Of a stretch of 64,000 nucleotides of DNA, positions 34,523-43,687 are shown piece by piece. Source of the stretch: Clostridia bacterium (GTDB taxonomy: Bacteria > Bacillota_A > Clostridia > UBA1212 > UBA1255); assembly GCA_017522515.1 (NCBI GenBank), contig JAFWZH010000035.1, positions 9,887 through 73,886 on the forward strand, in the 5' to 3' direction. Each line of letters starts with the position of its first letter. Within the stretch, counting starts at the first letter, position 1. A program made the translations under genes and the position numbers. The notes below the pieces were generated by a model. That model had not been told where the DNA came from, searched no databases, and saw nothing but the letters and a program-made list of their open reading frames with translations.

Positions 34523-37500
34523 TTATTCCTTCCTTTTTCTACCTTTAGCCCGCCACTTGTTCGTTTTGTCCATGTACGGCATTGTAAACATCCAAGCTGT
34601 TGCAACGATGAACGGAATAAAAAATGCAACCACTCCACTCTCGCCCGTCGACGGTAATTCAACACCCATCGTATTATAGAAAACAATTCTATCAATATTT
34701 TCAGAAATTGTTCCTGTTACCCCGGTAGTCGATGTGAAGTCTGTAATTGGGTCCGTGTTCATTCTATACGAAGTATGATAAAATTCACTCACTTCTTCTT
34801 TAACAGTATACCCCATTCCTAACGGTATGCCCGAGAAAACAGCTCTATCTCCATGTTTAAGTTGAAAGGTCACAGTATTATCCAGAAAAGAGTCGGGTTC
34901 ATCGGTTCCAAACGGTACAGGAGTATTTGTACTACCATTAGCATTCGTAATTGTATACATACCTCCCGCAAACGGAGCATCAAATTTTATTGTAAATTCA
35001 AACGAATGACTTGTTTCAACATTTTCTACAGTTTTTGAAACAGACAAGCTACCTGTGCCCTCACTTTCAGCAAGCGAAGCTATAGCAGGAATAGTAAACT
35101 CCATATAACAAGTAGACGCCTTAGCTCCACGCTCTAAAAGGAAAACATACAATGTATAATTATCATTTGTTGTTCGATCAGTACTATATCTCTCGTTACC
35201 ATCACCAATATAATTCCACAAATCAACAATCTGGCCCTCAGACGCATGTATACCACCGATGTCAACAACAAGCTTATAAGTATCTGCAGTTTTGTCATAA
35301 AGGAAAATCCACAAGTCATCATCACCCTGGAAAAGGTATTCCAAATCTCCAACATAATCCGCATCCAAAGTAAAGTCTATCTTATACTTCATTGCGAAAA
35401 AAGCATTATGGTTTAATCCATCACTTGAAGGCTTAAAATACTCCCAAGCTCCAGGGTCAGTATAATCACCTCTCCATGGTGGCTTAGAGGGGTTTAATGT
35501 GCCGGCATATTTTGAATACGGATACCTTTTTTTGTATTCAGGGTCGTTGCCACCATATGGATAATCATGTCCGAAAATATTACGGTCCCGATCATACGTT
35601 TTTGTATTATCTGCCGGCCAATTTAAACTTTCAAAACTATTACCACTATAATTAACAAATTTATCTAAGTGGGTTTCATTGGCATAAATGCTTTGATAAC
35701 TATCCCCTGCATCTTTTTTATTATACGATGCTACATTAATGGAGGATAAAACATAAGTATCTCCTCTACGTATAAATTCAGCTTCTCTGCCTCCAATAAC
35801 AGTTTTACCCATAAGACCGGAGGATTTTGTGTTTGAAGAATTATTATACTTATTGTCTCCACTACCTGCATATTGCATTTTCCCTGCATTATAAGTACCA
35901 TCATGCTGCGAATTCTGCACAACCTCAAGCTGATTAAGAGCCCTATCGTATATTCTTATAGTCCTGTATTCTATCATAGAACCCTCAGTATTCGGTCCAA
36001 AAACTAAAGAAGATAGATTAATATCAGGTGTATAATCAGTTATTTTATCGACACATACTCCATTTACATAAACATAAACATACTTACTATTAGCACTATA
36101 AACAAACGAAAGTGTCGAATAGCTTAACGAATCAGCATTAATATCATCCTTCGCAGGAGAATTTTCATCAAACAACTTTAACGCAGAATTTTGACCGTTA
36201 AGAGACAATGATACACCATAGTGATTAGCGCTGTTATCAAAGAAAATACTAAATTTATTATCCGAATTGGTACTATTAGCTCCAATTATTTGCGTTTGTG
36301 AACTAATATTTTTTATATTACCAAACTCAACCTCTATTGTGTAATCTCCGTTTAACAAAATTGACGGTATGCTAATTGTAGTGCCCGCTTTACCTGTTAC
36401 AGCACATTCTTTACCGGTAAATTTATAATTTGCACCGCTATTACCAATGTCAATTGGAATATTAGAAGTACCATCCCCTTCTGCCCATGATGTTGTTCCT
36501 GCAGTAAATCCGTCTGCATCATATTCTGCAACTAAGTCATCACTTACCGTTGGCGCATATCTGCCATCATATTTAGCATTTTGAGCAACACCTGTACTCC
36601 TTAGAGGATAGTTATATAACCTGATTTCTTTAACCTGACAGCGGATATTTCTAGTATCAAGATTATTATACGCGTTATTAGTCTGGGTGCCGATTCTTAA
36701 ATAAGTTAAATCAAAAGGATTTAATTCGGCTTGTTCCCACGAAAAAATTTCGACCCCATTGATATATATTCGCAATGTATCCTCGTCATTACAATCATAA
36801 ACAATAGACAATGTTTTTTGTTCAAGTGCTGCAACTTTTCTTTCTTTTTTATCATTATTTAAATCCACTAAACATGCATCTGCAATGACTAAATCTTTAT
36901 TAATATTACCAATTGTGTTAATCTTTATTTTTCCATTATAAGCATCAACATATAAATTAAACAAAAAATTATTACCACTTTTTTGTGCTGAAGAAATTAA
37001 ACATTTGTAACCATTATTTTTATCTATTACTACTGTTCCAAACTTAACCTCCATTGTAAATCCATTGTTACTATCATTAATAAAACTTGTTGGTACATCT
37101 ACTCTGTCCCCGTATTGTATATTAATTAAGTCACTATCGGGATGACGATAACTCCACCCATTTATGTTTTGTACGATACATTGTCCGCTTCCTGTACCTG
37201 TATATCGACTCCAATAATATTTTTCGTTCGAATGAGCTCCACCTGAATATGTTGTTTCAATATCAGTAGCCCTAAACGCACCCACCAAATTATCCATTAC
37301 CATCGTGCTCGGTATATAATCATTCGTTGTTGAGAACAAATCAGGTGTTGAAAAGGCTGAATCAAATACAGGTACATAATCATATCCATAGTCTTTAACT
37401 GAATTTACTAAATCGTACAAAAAATGACGTGGAACATAACCTTCTTTTGTTGTATTAGTTCCATTAGTGTTAACAACATTATCGTTAATATAATGTATTC

Positions 37501-39130
37501 TATTATAATAAAGGGCATCTGTATTATTTAATGGGCTTACAGTCATAAAATGCGACCTTTCCATTTTATTAGTGCTATTATTATATGAAAAAGCCCAAGC
37601 TTCACCAAACATAAATTTAGGACCATATGCTATTTTCGAATAAATACTATTTATTCCCTTATCGTCTGTTCTAATCGCACCATATTCTTCGTCTTTATAA
37701 TCTCCATCGTCATTACAGATAGTCTTAGTCATTTCGCCATCAGAATTATCATAGTCAATCAATGTAACATCATCTGATACAGTTGTTAAAGAATCATTTG
37801 CCGTATATACAAGCACCAATGTTGTTTCATTTTTTATGTATGTTCTCGAGCCACTTGCGGGTACATGAGTAAACAATAACTCTGTATTATAGCTTGTTCC
37901 CGGTATCACATCACCAGTCACATCTTGGTCAAATACATCTTCTACTTCATCTGTAAAAGAATAAGGAAAACTATTACTATCTGTTGTAACATTTGTATAC
38001 AAAGTAGGGTCTGCATAATTATCACTGTTAGCAAGTTTATTTACGGTAAAAAGGCTGTTATGTTCAGAAAACTTCAATGTTACGGTCCTATAAGCCATAG
38101 TATAATGCGTCTGTCTTTGTATCACATACAAACAATTCGGACCGGGAGTTGTATTATTAGGATTATTAGGTTCTAAAGGCACATATTTAATATAAGGTTC
38201 TCTAAAAGGATAGAATGATTTTGCGCTTGTGGAATAATTGTAATCTGTACACAAATTCAAATAAGCCGTATCATCACTTCTTTCATGAAACATCATATAT
38301 TTGCCTTTTTCATCATCTTCTTTGTTAGCATCAGCTGCAATTTTCTCATCATATGACATAGTTATCGGCTTATCTACAGCCACATAATATGCTACGTTAA
38401 ACCAATAATCGTCAAGTGAAAATGAATTAATAAATAAGTCATCGCCCTTGACATCCACCGTCAAGGTTGACACCTCAGAGGTGTTGCTTGTGTAAACTAC
38501 AGGCAATTCTGAAAGCTCTGTCGTTGTGCTTTGGGCTACGGTAACAGCCTTAGCAAGTGGCAGCACATCATCATCAGGTGTTGCCATGGGGTGATTTGTT
38601 TGGGTGTAATAAATATCATCAGGTACAGAGCCGATAATGTCAGTAAAGAAAACCTCTTTAGCATTAATTTCTGCCTTAACCTCACATTTTCTCATATCCA
38701 GCTCATGACCTAAATAAGTAAACTTGAGCTTAAGAGCTGTTATTTGTGCAACATCCTCAGCTCCTATATTATTAACGGCATACTCCTCATAATCCTTATA
38801 TGCCTTATCATCTTCATCTAAAACGGTAACCTGTAAATCAACTAAGTCGCCAACGGGATTCTCGATATCCACATTCTTGTCTTTAAAAATGGCGCGACCT
38901 GATACAAAAAAATCAATATCCAAAGTCTCGGATTCAAATTCAAACTTATGCTCAAGCTTAACGCCTAACGTGGGATCCTCCATAGTTATGGCAGGTAAAA
39001 TCAAAGCATACGTAGTACAAAACACTGTTATCGCTGATAAAACGCTGACAATCCTGTACCAAATGCCCTTGGCAACTCGTTCTTTTTTATAAGAATCCGT
39101 ACTAACCTTGTTGTTTTTCAAGAAAATCAC
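34523..39130 (-). CDS. Giant pilus-tip adhesin with LamG-like and fibro-slime domains, LPSTG anchor (module A)
   Basis: 1535 residues, paralogous along its length to the module B adhesin. The signal region ends CTTYALILPAITMED. A long N-terminal region contains VMDNLVGAFRATD. Two LamG-like domains (about 700-860, LSIVYDCNDEDTLRIYINGVEIF; about 920-1060, STLSFVYSANSKYVYVYVNG) are followed by a fibro-slime/PA14-type domain (about 1240-1370, GDLEYLFQGDDDLWIFLYD). A CnaB-like DUF7601 domain leads to VELPSTGESGV, a membrane span and RAKGRKRKE. The start is GTG (39130) or TTG (39121), as in module B. It is 15 nt after the signal peptidase gene. Confidence 0.85.
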   Translation of the reverse strand: MIFLKNNKVSTDSYKKERVAKGIWYRIVSVLSAITVFCTTYALILPAITMEDPTLGVKLEHKFEFESETLDIDFFVSGRAIFKDKNVDIENPVGDLVDLQVTVLDEDDKAYKDYEEYAVNNIGAEDVAQITALKLKFTYLGHELDMRKCEVKAEINAKEVFFTDIIGSVPDDIYYTQTNHPMATPDDDVLPLAKAVTVAQSTTTELSELPVVYTSNTSEVSTLTVDVKGDDLFINSFSLDDYWFNVAYYVAVDKPITMSYDEKIAADANKEDDEKGKYMMFHERSDDTAYLNLCTDYNYSTSAKSFYPFREPYIKYVPLEPNNPNNTTPGPNCLYVIQRQTHYTMAYRTVTLKFSEHNSLFTVNKLANSDNYADPTLYTNVTTDSNSFPYSFTDEVEDVFDQDVTGDVIPGTSYNTELLFTHVPASGSRTYIKNETTLVLVYTANDSLTTVSDDVTLIDYDNSDGEMTKTICNDDGDYKDEEYGAIRTDDKGINSIYSKIAYGPKFMFGEAWAFSYNNSTNKMERSHFMTVSPLNNTDALYYNRIHYINDNVVNTNGTNTTKEGYVPRHFLYDLVNSVKDYGYDYVPVFDSAFSTPDLFSTTNDYIPSTMVMDNLVGAFRATDIETTYSGGAHSNEKYYWSRYTGTGSGQCIVQNINGWSYRHPDSDLINIQYGDRVDVPTSFINDSNNGFTMEVKFGTVVIDKNNGYKCLISSAQKSGNNFLFNLYVDAYNGKIKINTIGNINKDLVIADACLVDLNNDKKERKVAALEQKTLSIVYDCNDEDTLRIYINGVEIFSWEQAELNPFDLTYLRIGTQTNNAYNNLDTRNIRCQVKEIRLYNYPLRSTGVAQNAKYDGRYAPTVSDDLVAEYDADGFTAGTTSWAEGDGTSNIPIDIGNSGANYKFTGKECAVTGKAGTTISIPSILLNGDYTIEVEFGNIKNISSQTQIIGANSTNSDNKFSIFFDNSANHYGVSLSLNGQNSALKLFDENSPAKDDINADSLSYSTLSFVYSANSKYVYVYVNGVCVDKITDYTPDINLSSLVFGPNTEGSMIEYRTIRIYDRALNQLEVVQNSQHDGTYNAGKMQYAGSGDNKYNNSSNTKSSGLMGKTVIGGREAEFIRRGDTYVLSSINVASYNKKDAGDSYQSIYANETHLDKFVNYSGNSFESLNWPADNTKTYDRDRNIFGHDYPYGGNDPEYKKRYPYSKYAGTLNPSKPPWRGDYTDPGAWEYFKPSSDGLNHNAFFAMKYKIDFTLDADYVGDLEYLFQGDDDLWIFLYDKTADTYKLVVDIGGIHASEGQIVDLWNYIGDGNERYSTDRTTNDNYTLYVFLLERGAKASTCYMEFTIPAIASLAESEGTGSLSVSKTVENVETSHSFEFTIKFDAPFAGGMYTITNANGSTNTPVPFGTDEPDSFLDNTVTFQLKHGDRAVFSGIPLGMGYTVKEEVSEFYHTSYRMNTDPITDFTSTTGVTGTISENIDRIVFYNTMGVELPSTGESGVVAFFIPFIVATAWMFTMPYMDKTNKWRAKGRKRKE

Positions 39131-39145
39131 ATCCTATACTTGCTA

Positions 39146-39859
39146 CTATACAGCACCAAAGCCGGCAAAAGGCCACACTCTGAATACTATTTTACCTACT
39201 ACTTCCTCTAATGAAATACTGCCAAATTGCTCATTTCTTGAATCTACAGCAGTAGGTCTGTTATCCCCTAATACAAATATTGTTTGCTCCGGCACCGTGT
39301 AAGGAAACTCCAAATCACAGTCGCCTAAAACCTTCTCGGACAAGTATGGCTCATCCACATACTCACCGTTCACAAAAACGTTACCATCCTCATCCATCTC
39401 GATAACGTCTCCTTGAAGCCCTATTACCCTCTTTACAAGCAGGTGATTGTTGTAATACATACAACAAATGTCACCTCTTTCTAACTTAGTTGTCTTGATA
39501 GAAACAACTATATCTCCGCTCTCCAACGTAGGATTCATTGAATTACCGTATATCTCCAATACAGGCAAAAACAATGTAGCTACCAATACCGAAATCGCTG
39601 CAACAATAAGAAGCGAATAGATGGTGTTTTTAAGAAGCTTTCTATATCGAAGCTTATATTTAACACGAATAAGCTCATCCTCAAACTGCTCCGAGGTAGG
39701 TAGCGGTCCTTCTTCTGCCGGAGAATCCTCCTCAAGAGCCGCTGTCTCCGCAGTCGATTCGTTTGACTCCGTACTCTGCACTGCTTCTTCTGCAACATCT
39801 ACGGTATCTTCTGTTTTTTCACTTGAGACAATGATGTCTTTGTTCTCATCGTCTGCCAT
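39146..39859 (-). CDS. Type I signal peptidase of the pilus locus
   Basis: A membrane serine peptidase removing signal peptides. The first 85 residues form an acidic Glu/Ser/Thr-rich cytoplasmic extension, followed by a membrane segment (LLIVAAISVLVATLFLPVLEIYG). The catalytic Ser is in GNSMNPTLESGDIVV and the Lys in LLVKRVIGLQGDVI. The C-terminal box is FVLGDNRPTAVDSR. The start at 39859 is set by GGAGG 6 nt upstream. Dedicated SipA-type peptidases in Gram-positive pilus islands assist pilin assembly, and some act as chaperone-like factors. Here Ser and Lys are both present. Confidence 0.92.
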   Translation of the reverse strand: MADDENKDIIVSSEKTEDTVDVAEEAVQSTESNESTAETAALEEDSPAEEGPLPTSEQFEDELIRVKYKLRYRKLLKNTIYSLLIVAAISVLVATLFLPVLEIYGNSMNPTLESGDIVVSIKTTKLERGDICCMYYNNHLLVKRVIGLQGDVIEMDEDGNVFVNGEYVDEPYLSEKVLGDCDLEFPYTVPEQTIFVLGDNRPTAVDSRNEQFGSISLEEVVGKIVFRVWPFAGFGAV

Positions 39860-39870
39860 AAAAACCTCCA

Positions 39871-40272
39871 TTAGTCCACTTTATGTGTCTTCCTGTCAGA
39901 ATCTCTTCTGTGAAATGCAACACCGGCTTTATCAAATAATAAATCAAACTCCGACGAGTCTTGATCTGCAACTTCTTCTTTAAAAGTCTCAACGCCTTCG
40001 CTAAAACGATCTGTCGTCTCGGACTGCTTGCTGACTATTTCTACATTCTCCAAGTATTGCTCTGCGGCTCTCTGAGCTGCCTCAAAAACATTATTTAAAG
40101 CTAATGCCGCCTCTGCAATACTGCCAACTTTCTCTAATCTGATACATCGGTCTTCTAATTTTCTATTTGCTTCTGCTAACTGCGCTTCAAGCTTCTCTAC
40201 ACGCTTAGATTGCATTATTAATATCTCCAGCAATTCGCGTCGACTTAATTTTTTAAGCTCTTTTTCAACCAT
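39871..40272 (-). CDS. Small coiled-coil protein, first gene of the pilus operon
   Basis: 133 residues, no signal peptide or membrane segment. Residues about 3-60 form a heptad-rich helix (LKKLSRRELLEILIMQSKRVEKLEAQLAEANRKLED). A conserved-looking block follows (SIAEAALALNNVFEAAQRAAEQYLENV), then a charged tail. The start at 40272 has AAGAGGGG a few bases upstream. Similar coiled-coil proteins precede signal peptidase and sortase genes in other clostridial loci, but I cannot assign a function. A cytoplasmic scaffold at the assembly site is a guess. Confidence 0.7.
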   Translation of the reverse strand: MVEKELKKLSRRELLEILIMQSKRVEKLEAQLAEANRKLEDRCIRLEKVGSIAEAALALNNVFEAAQRAAEQYLENVEIVSKQSETTDRFSEGVETFKEEVADQDSSEFDLLFDKAGVAFHRRDSDRKTHKVD

Positions 40273-40328
40273 GCGCACCCCTCTTGTCATTTGCACAATC
40301 GGGAGAAAATCTCTCCTTCTTGTAAGTC

Positions 40329-40357
40329 ATAATATCATAGAAACTTTTAAATATCAA
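40329..40357 (-). promoter_or_regulatory. Sigma-A promoter of the pilus operon
   Basis: TTGATA (40352-40357) and TATTAT (40329-40334), 17 nt apart, about 57 nt before the first pilus-operon start. No terminator separates it from the preceding arg/dac operon, so read-through from there is possible. Confidence 0.75.
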
Positions 40358-40365
40358 GTATAAAA

Positions 40366-41586
40366 TTATTCCAATCCAAAAAAAGCAAGTATCCTTCTTA
40401 TCAGTAACGTAAACCAGCCGGCCTTCTCCATATCCTCACTAAGAACAATGTCTACTCTGCCCAGCTCACGTTCTCCTATCTTGTAAATAACCTCTCCTAC
40501 TACCTGCCCCTTTTGTGCAGGAGCTTTTACTGTTTTTGTTATTTCAACTTTTCTCTCTACTTTATCAAAGTCATTCTTATTTAATAAAACAGAAAAATCC
40601 GCCGCCGCCTCAGTTTTTATTTTTTTACTCTCGCCGTCTTTTATATTGATTTTTCTAACGAAAGTCCCTGCTGTTTCAATCTGCCTATACTCAAAGCCGC
40701 TTAATCCGTACTCCAGCAATTTTTTTATCTCCGCTGCTCTGTAATTCTCATCCTTGGCGCCTACAATCACGGCTACGGAACGTGTTATTCCGTCGCTAAC
40801 TGTGGCTACCATGGCGTAACCGTCCTCTTTATTGCTGCCTACAATCAAACCGTCACTTTCCGTATAAAATTTACCTCTCGTAAGATTGTTGGACGATACC
40901 ATTTCTGTTTCACCTTTGCCTGTGGATGTATGCTGAAATTTACCGTATGTGAGCTTAGTGTATTCCGTAATCTCAACGTGTTTATTAAGTATCTCGCAAC
41001 CTAATATTGCCAAATCTCTTGCTGTGGTATGTTGGTTTGTCTGTATTCCCGTGCAATCCGAGTAAGTGGTGTTTGTCATACCCAATTCGGCAGCTTTGTC
41101 ATTCATCATTTTGACGAAATTCTCCTCTGTGCCGCCTATTCCCTCTGCCAGCACGTATGCCGCATCGTTTGCAGAAGCTATACAAACTGCTTCTATTGCT
41201 TGCTTTACAGTTATTTTTTCATGTTTATATCCGTCTAAAAATACTCTTGCTCTGCCCGTTGATATTTCCTGAGCCGCAACGGAGACCTCCAACTGGGTGT
41301 CGGCTGTGAGAATGCCGCTTTCTATTGCCTCATAAGTCAAGTACAAGGTCATTAATTTTGTAACGTTACCGACTCTGATTTTATCATCTGCGGTACTGCT
41401 CGTCTGAACAACCTGATTGGCATCTGCATTGCCTATCGCGTATGCTTTTGACGTCAACTCCTCAATCTTCGTTGCTTTGTAAATCTCTGTTGCCTGTGTC
41501 TTTGAAAAATCTGCATAAACTGCAGAGGATAAAATAAACGTGTTTAATATTGCAACCACTAATATCATGCAAATGGATTTCTTCAT
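40366..41586 (-). CDS. D-alanyl-D-alanine carboxypeptidase homologue lacking SxxK Ser and KTG (probably inactive)
   Basis: A 406-residue S11-family protein with a signal peptide (about 1-25), the peptidase domain (about 30-280), a C-terminal beta domain and a hydrophobic membrane tail (GWFTLLIRRILAFFGLE). Comparison with active DacF/PBP5 enzymes shows that the SxxK motif is NVTK (74-77, serine replaced), the SxN motif SAN is intact (138-140), and the KTG is IVG (248-250) within DGLIVGSNKEDG. Without the nucleophile it should neither trim peptidoglycan nor form a penicillin adduct in the usual way. A binding role at the wall is inferred. It starts 2 nt after a UDG-family gene and ends the arg operon. 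Confidence 0.85.
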   Translation of the reverse strand: MKKSICMILVVAILNTFILSSAVYADFSKTQATEIYKATKIEELTSKAYAIGNADANQVVQTSSTADDKIRVGNVTKLMTLYLTYEAIESGILTADTQLEVSVAAQEISTGRARVFLDGYKHEKITVKQAIEAVCIASANDAAYVLAEGIGGTEENFVKMMNDKAAELGMTNTTYSDCTGIQTNQHTTARDLAILGCEILNKHVEITEYTKLTYGKFQHTSTGKGETEMVSSNNLTRGKFYTESDGLIVGSNKEDGYAMVATVSDGITRSVAVIVGAKDENYRAAEIKKLLEYGLSGFEYRQIETAGTFVRKINIKDGESKKIKTEAAADFSVLLNKNDFDKVERKVEITKTVKAPAQKGQVVGEVIYKIGERELGRVDIVLSEDMEKAGWFTLLIRRILAFFGLE

Positions 41587-41588
41587 AA

Positions 41589-42233
41589 TTATTCCCCCTG
41601 TGTCTGCAAAAATCTTCGCACATTACCGAAATCTTTATCAAAAACTTCTTTTAAGCTCCTATTGTATATCTGGCTTGCGGGATGATAAAGAGGTATATGC
41701 TTAATCGTGCTGTCTCCGCCTTTTGATGCGTCCAAATGAAGTGTGCACACCGTGCCATGACAACTGCCTATGTCGAGTATAGCACAATTTTGCAAAATGC
41801 ACAAAGCCTTTAGCGGCACATTTCCCAATGTTAATATTAACTTCGGCTTTATTGTTTCAATTTCGTTTTTGAGCCATGGCAACATCATTTTAATTTCTGC
41901 CTGTGTTGCCGGTCTGTTTTTGTAACTGCCTTGCCTGCTGCCCTGTTTCATAAGTCTGTATTTTACTACATTAGTTATATACAGTTGCTCTCTTTTTATG
42001 CCCGTTTTTTGAAGAATTTCGTCTAAAATAGCCCCTGCTTTCCCCACAAACGGTTTACCTAATCGCACCTCGTCTTTTCCCGGTGCTTCTCCTATCATGA
42101 TAACGTCCGCGTTTGCAGGTCCAAAACCGTATACAAATTGAAGCGGTGCCTCTTGCGCCTGTTTCAAGCCTTGCTTTTCGATTTCCAGCATGGTTTGTTT
42201 CTCAAAAATGCCATTAATTGCCTGAAATTCCAT
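41589..42233 (-). CDS. Uracil-DNA glycosylase superfamily protein without Fe-S cysteines
   Basis: A 214-residue UDG-fold protein. Motif A is MIGEAPGKDEVRLGKPFVGKAG and the family 4-type His motif is YHPAS. The cluster cysteines of family 4 UDGs are missing: no N-terminal CxxC, and Tyr stands where family 4 has Cys in VVKCRP (NVVKYRLMKQG). It overlaps the next upstream UDG gene by 20 nt, so the pair is co-translated. It may excise uracil or another damaged base, or may have lost activity; sequence alone does not decide. Confidence 0.8.
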   Translation of the reverse strand: MEFQAINGIFEKQTMLEIEKQGLKQAQEAPLQFVYGFGPANADVIMIGEAPGKDEVRLGKPFVGKAGAILDEILQKTGIKREQLYITNVVKYRLMKQGSRQGSYKNRPATQAEIKMMLPWLKNEIETIKPKLILTLGNVPLKALCILQNCAILDIGSCHGTVCTLHLDASKGGDSTIKHIPLYHPASQIYNRSLKEVFDKDFGNVRRFLQTQGE

Positions 42234-42792
42234 GTATTTCCTCCAACTTACGCTTTACAGCCTTTAAGTCCTGCCACATAACAAGCTTCTTGTTCTCGTC
42301 TCTTAAAAGCGCAGCCGGGTGATAAGTGGCTGTAAAGTACGTACCCTTGCGCTGTGTCCACGTGCCCCTTACTACGGAAACCTTGCACTCCGCTCCCAAT
42401 AACGCAGTAGACGCCACGCTTCCGAGGCATACTACAATTTTTGGGCGAAGCAGTTTGAATTGTTCTCTAAGATAAGGCATACAAGCGTCTATTTCTTCTT
42501 GCAAAGGCACACGGTTTTGAGGAGGTCTGCATTTAACCACATTTGCTACGTAATACTCATTTGCTTCAAAGCCTATAGATTCCAATGCCAAGTCTAAAAA
42601 CTTGCCGGCTTGCCCTACGAACGGAATTCCCATTTCGTCCTCTTTTGCGCCCGGTCCTTCGCCCACAAATAAAATCGGCGCACTTAAATCACCCTTGCCC
42701 AGCACAACGTGCTGTCTTGTTTGTGACAAAGCGCACCGATTACAATTATTACAATAATCAGAAAGTTCTTCCCAATTCATATTATTATCCAA
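42214..42792 (-). CDS. Family 4 (Fe-S) uracil-DNA glycosylase
   Basis: Removes uracil from DNA. The 192 residues have the N-terminal cysteines CNNCNRC (14-20) and Cys in VVKCRPPQNR plus IDACMPYL, which together can ligate a 4Fe-4S cluster. Motif A is FVGEGPGAKEDEMGIPFVGQAG and the catalytic His segment is ATYHPAALL. The gene overlaps argF by 8 nt and its paralogue by 20 nt, and is part of the arg transcript. Confidence 0.92.
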   Translation of the reverse strand: MDNNMNWEELSDYCNNCNRCALSQTRQHVVLGKGDLSAPILFVGEGPGAKEDEMGIPFVGQAGKFLDLALESIGFEANEYYVANVVKCRPPQNRVPLQEEIDACMPYLREQFKLLRPKIVVCLGSVASTALLGAECKVSVVRGTWTQRKGTYFTATYHPAALLRDENKKLVMWQDLKAVKRKLEEIHGISGN

Positions 42793-43687
42793 GACACTTT
42801 ACAAGTACAGCTTTTTGTACGTGGAGACGGTTTTCTGCTTCGTCAAAAATCTCGTCAGCGTGTGCCTCGAATACTTCTGCTGTGATTTCTTCTCCTCTGT
42901 GTGCCGGCAAGCAATGCTGTACCATAGCATCCTTTTTGGCAACAGCCATAACTTTATCATTGATTTGATAATTAACGAAAATTTTCTTTCTTTCTGCTGC
43001 TTCTGCTTCTTGTCCCATTGATGCCCATACGTCAGTATATAAAACGTCTGCATCTTTTGCGGCATCCAAAATATCCTCTGTGCATTGGAATTCACCGTTT
43101 TGAGCTGCCCATTTCATAATCTCGCTGTCAGGCTCGTAGCCTTTAGGACAAGCTATGCTTACTTTCATACCCATTTTTATACCGCCAACGATTAATGAGT
43201 TTGCCATATTGTTACCATCGCCTATATATGTGAGCTTATTTCCTTGAATTGCTCCTTTATATTCACGAATGGTCATTAAATCTGCTAAAACTTGGCAAGG
43301 ATGGCAATAATCAGTAAGTCCGTTAATAATTGGAATAGAACCATATTCTGCCAGTTTTTCCACTTCTTCTTGCTTATACGTTCTTATCATAATACCGTCA
43401 AGATAGCGCGACAATACTCTTGCAGTATCTTCTACAGGCTCGCCTCTGCCTATTTGCAAATCGTTTGAGCTTAAAAACAAAGCCTGGCCGCCAAGGTCAT
43501 ACATGCCTACTTCAAAAGAAACTCTCGTTCTTGTAGAAGATTTCTGGAAAATCATTCCAAGTGATTTGCCGGCAAGACGCTTATGCTCTATACCGTGTTT
43601 CTTTTCGTATTTTAACTGGTCAGCCATATTTAATATGCTGCAAATTTCTTCTTTACTTAAATCTTGTAATTTTAATAAATGCTTCAT
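42785..43687 (-). CDS. argF: Ornithine carbamoyltransferase
   Basis: Makes citrulline from ornithine and carbamoyl phosphate. The 300 residues include the carbamoyl-phosphate motif SSTRTRVSFE, HPCQ in TDYCHPCQVLADL, and the ornithine motif HCLPAHRGEEI. It overlaps argD by 4 nt. Confidence 0.97.
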   Translation of the reverse strand: MKHLLKLQDLSKEEICSILNMADQLKYEKKHGIEHKRLAGKSLGMIFQKSSTRTRVSFEVGMYDLGGQALFLSSNDLQIGRGEPVEDTARVLSRYLDGIMIRTYKQEEVEKLAEYGSIPIINGLTDYCHPCQVLADLMTIREYKGAIQGNKLTYIGDGNNMANSLIVGGIKMGMKVSIACPKGYEPDSEIMKWAAQNGEFQCTEDILDAAKDADVLYTDVWASMGQEAEAAERKKIFVNYQINDKVMAVAKKDAMVQHCLPAHRGEEITAEVFEAHADEIFDEAENRLHVQKAVLVKCLG

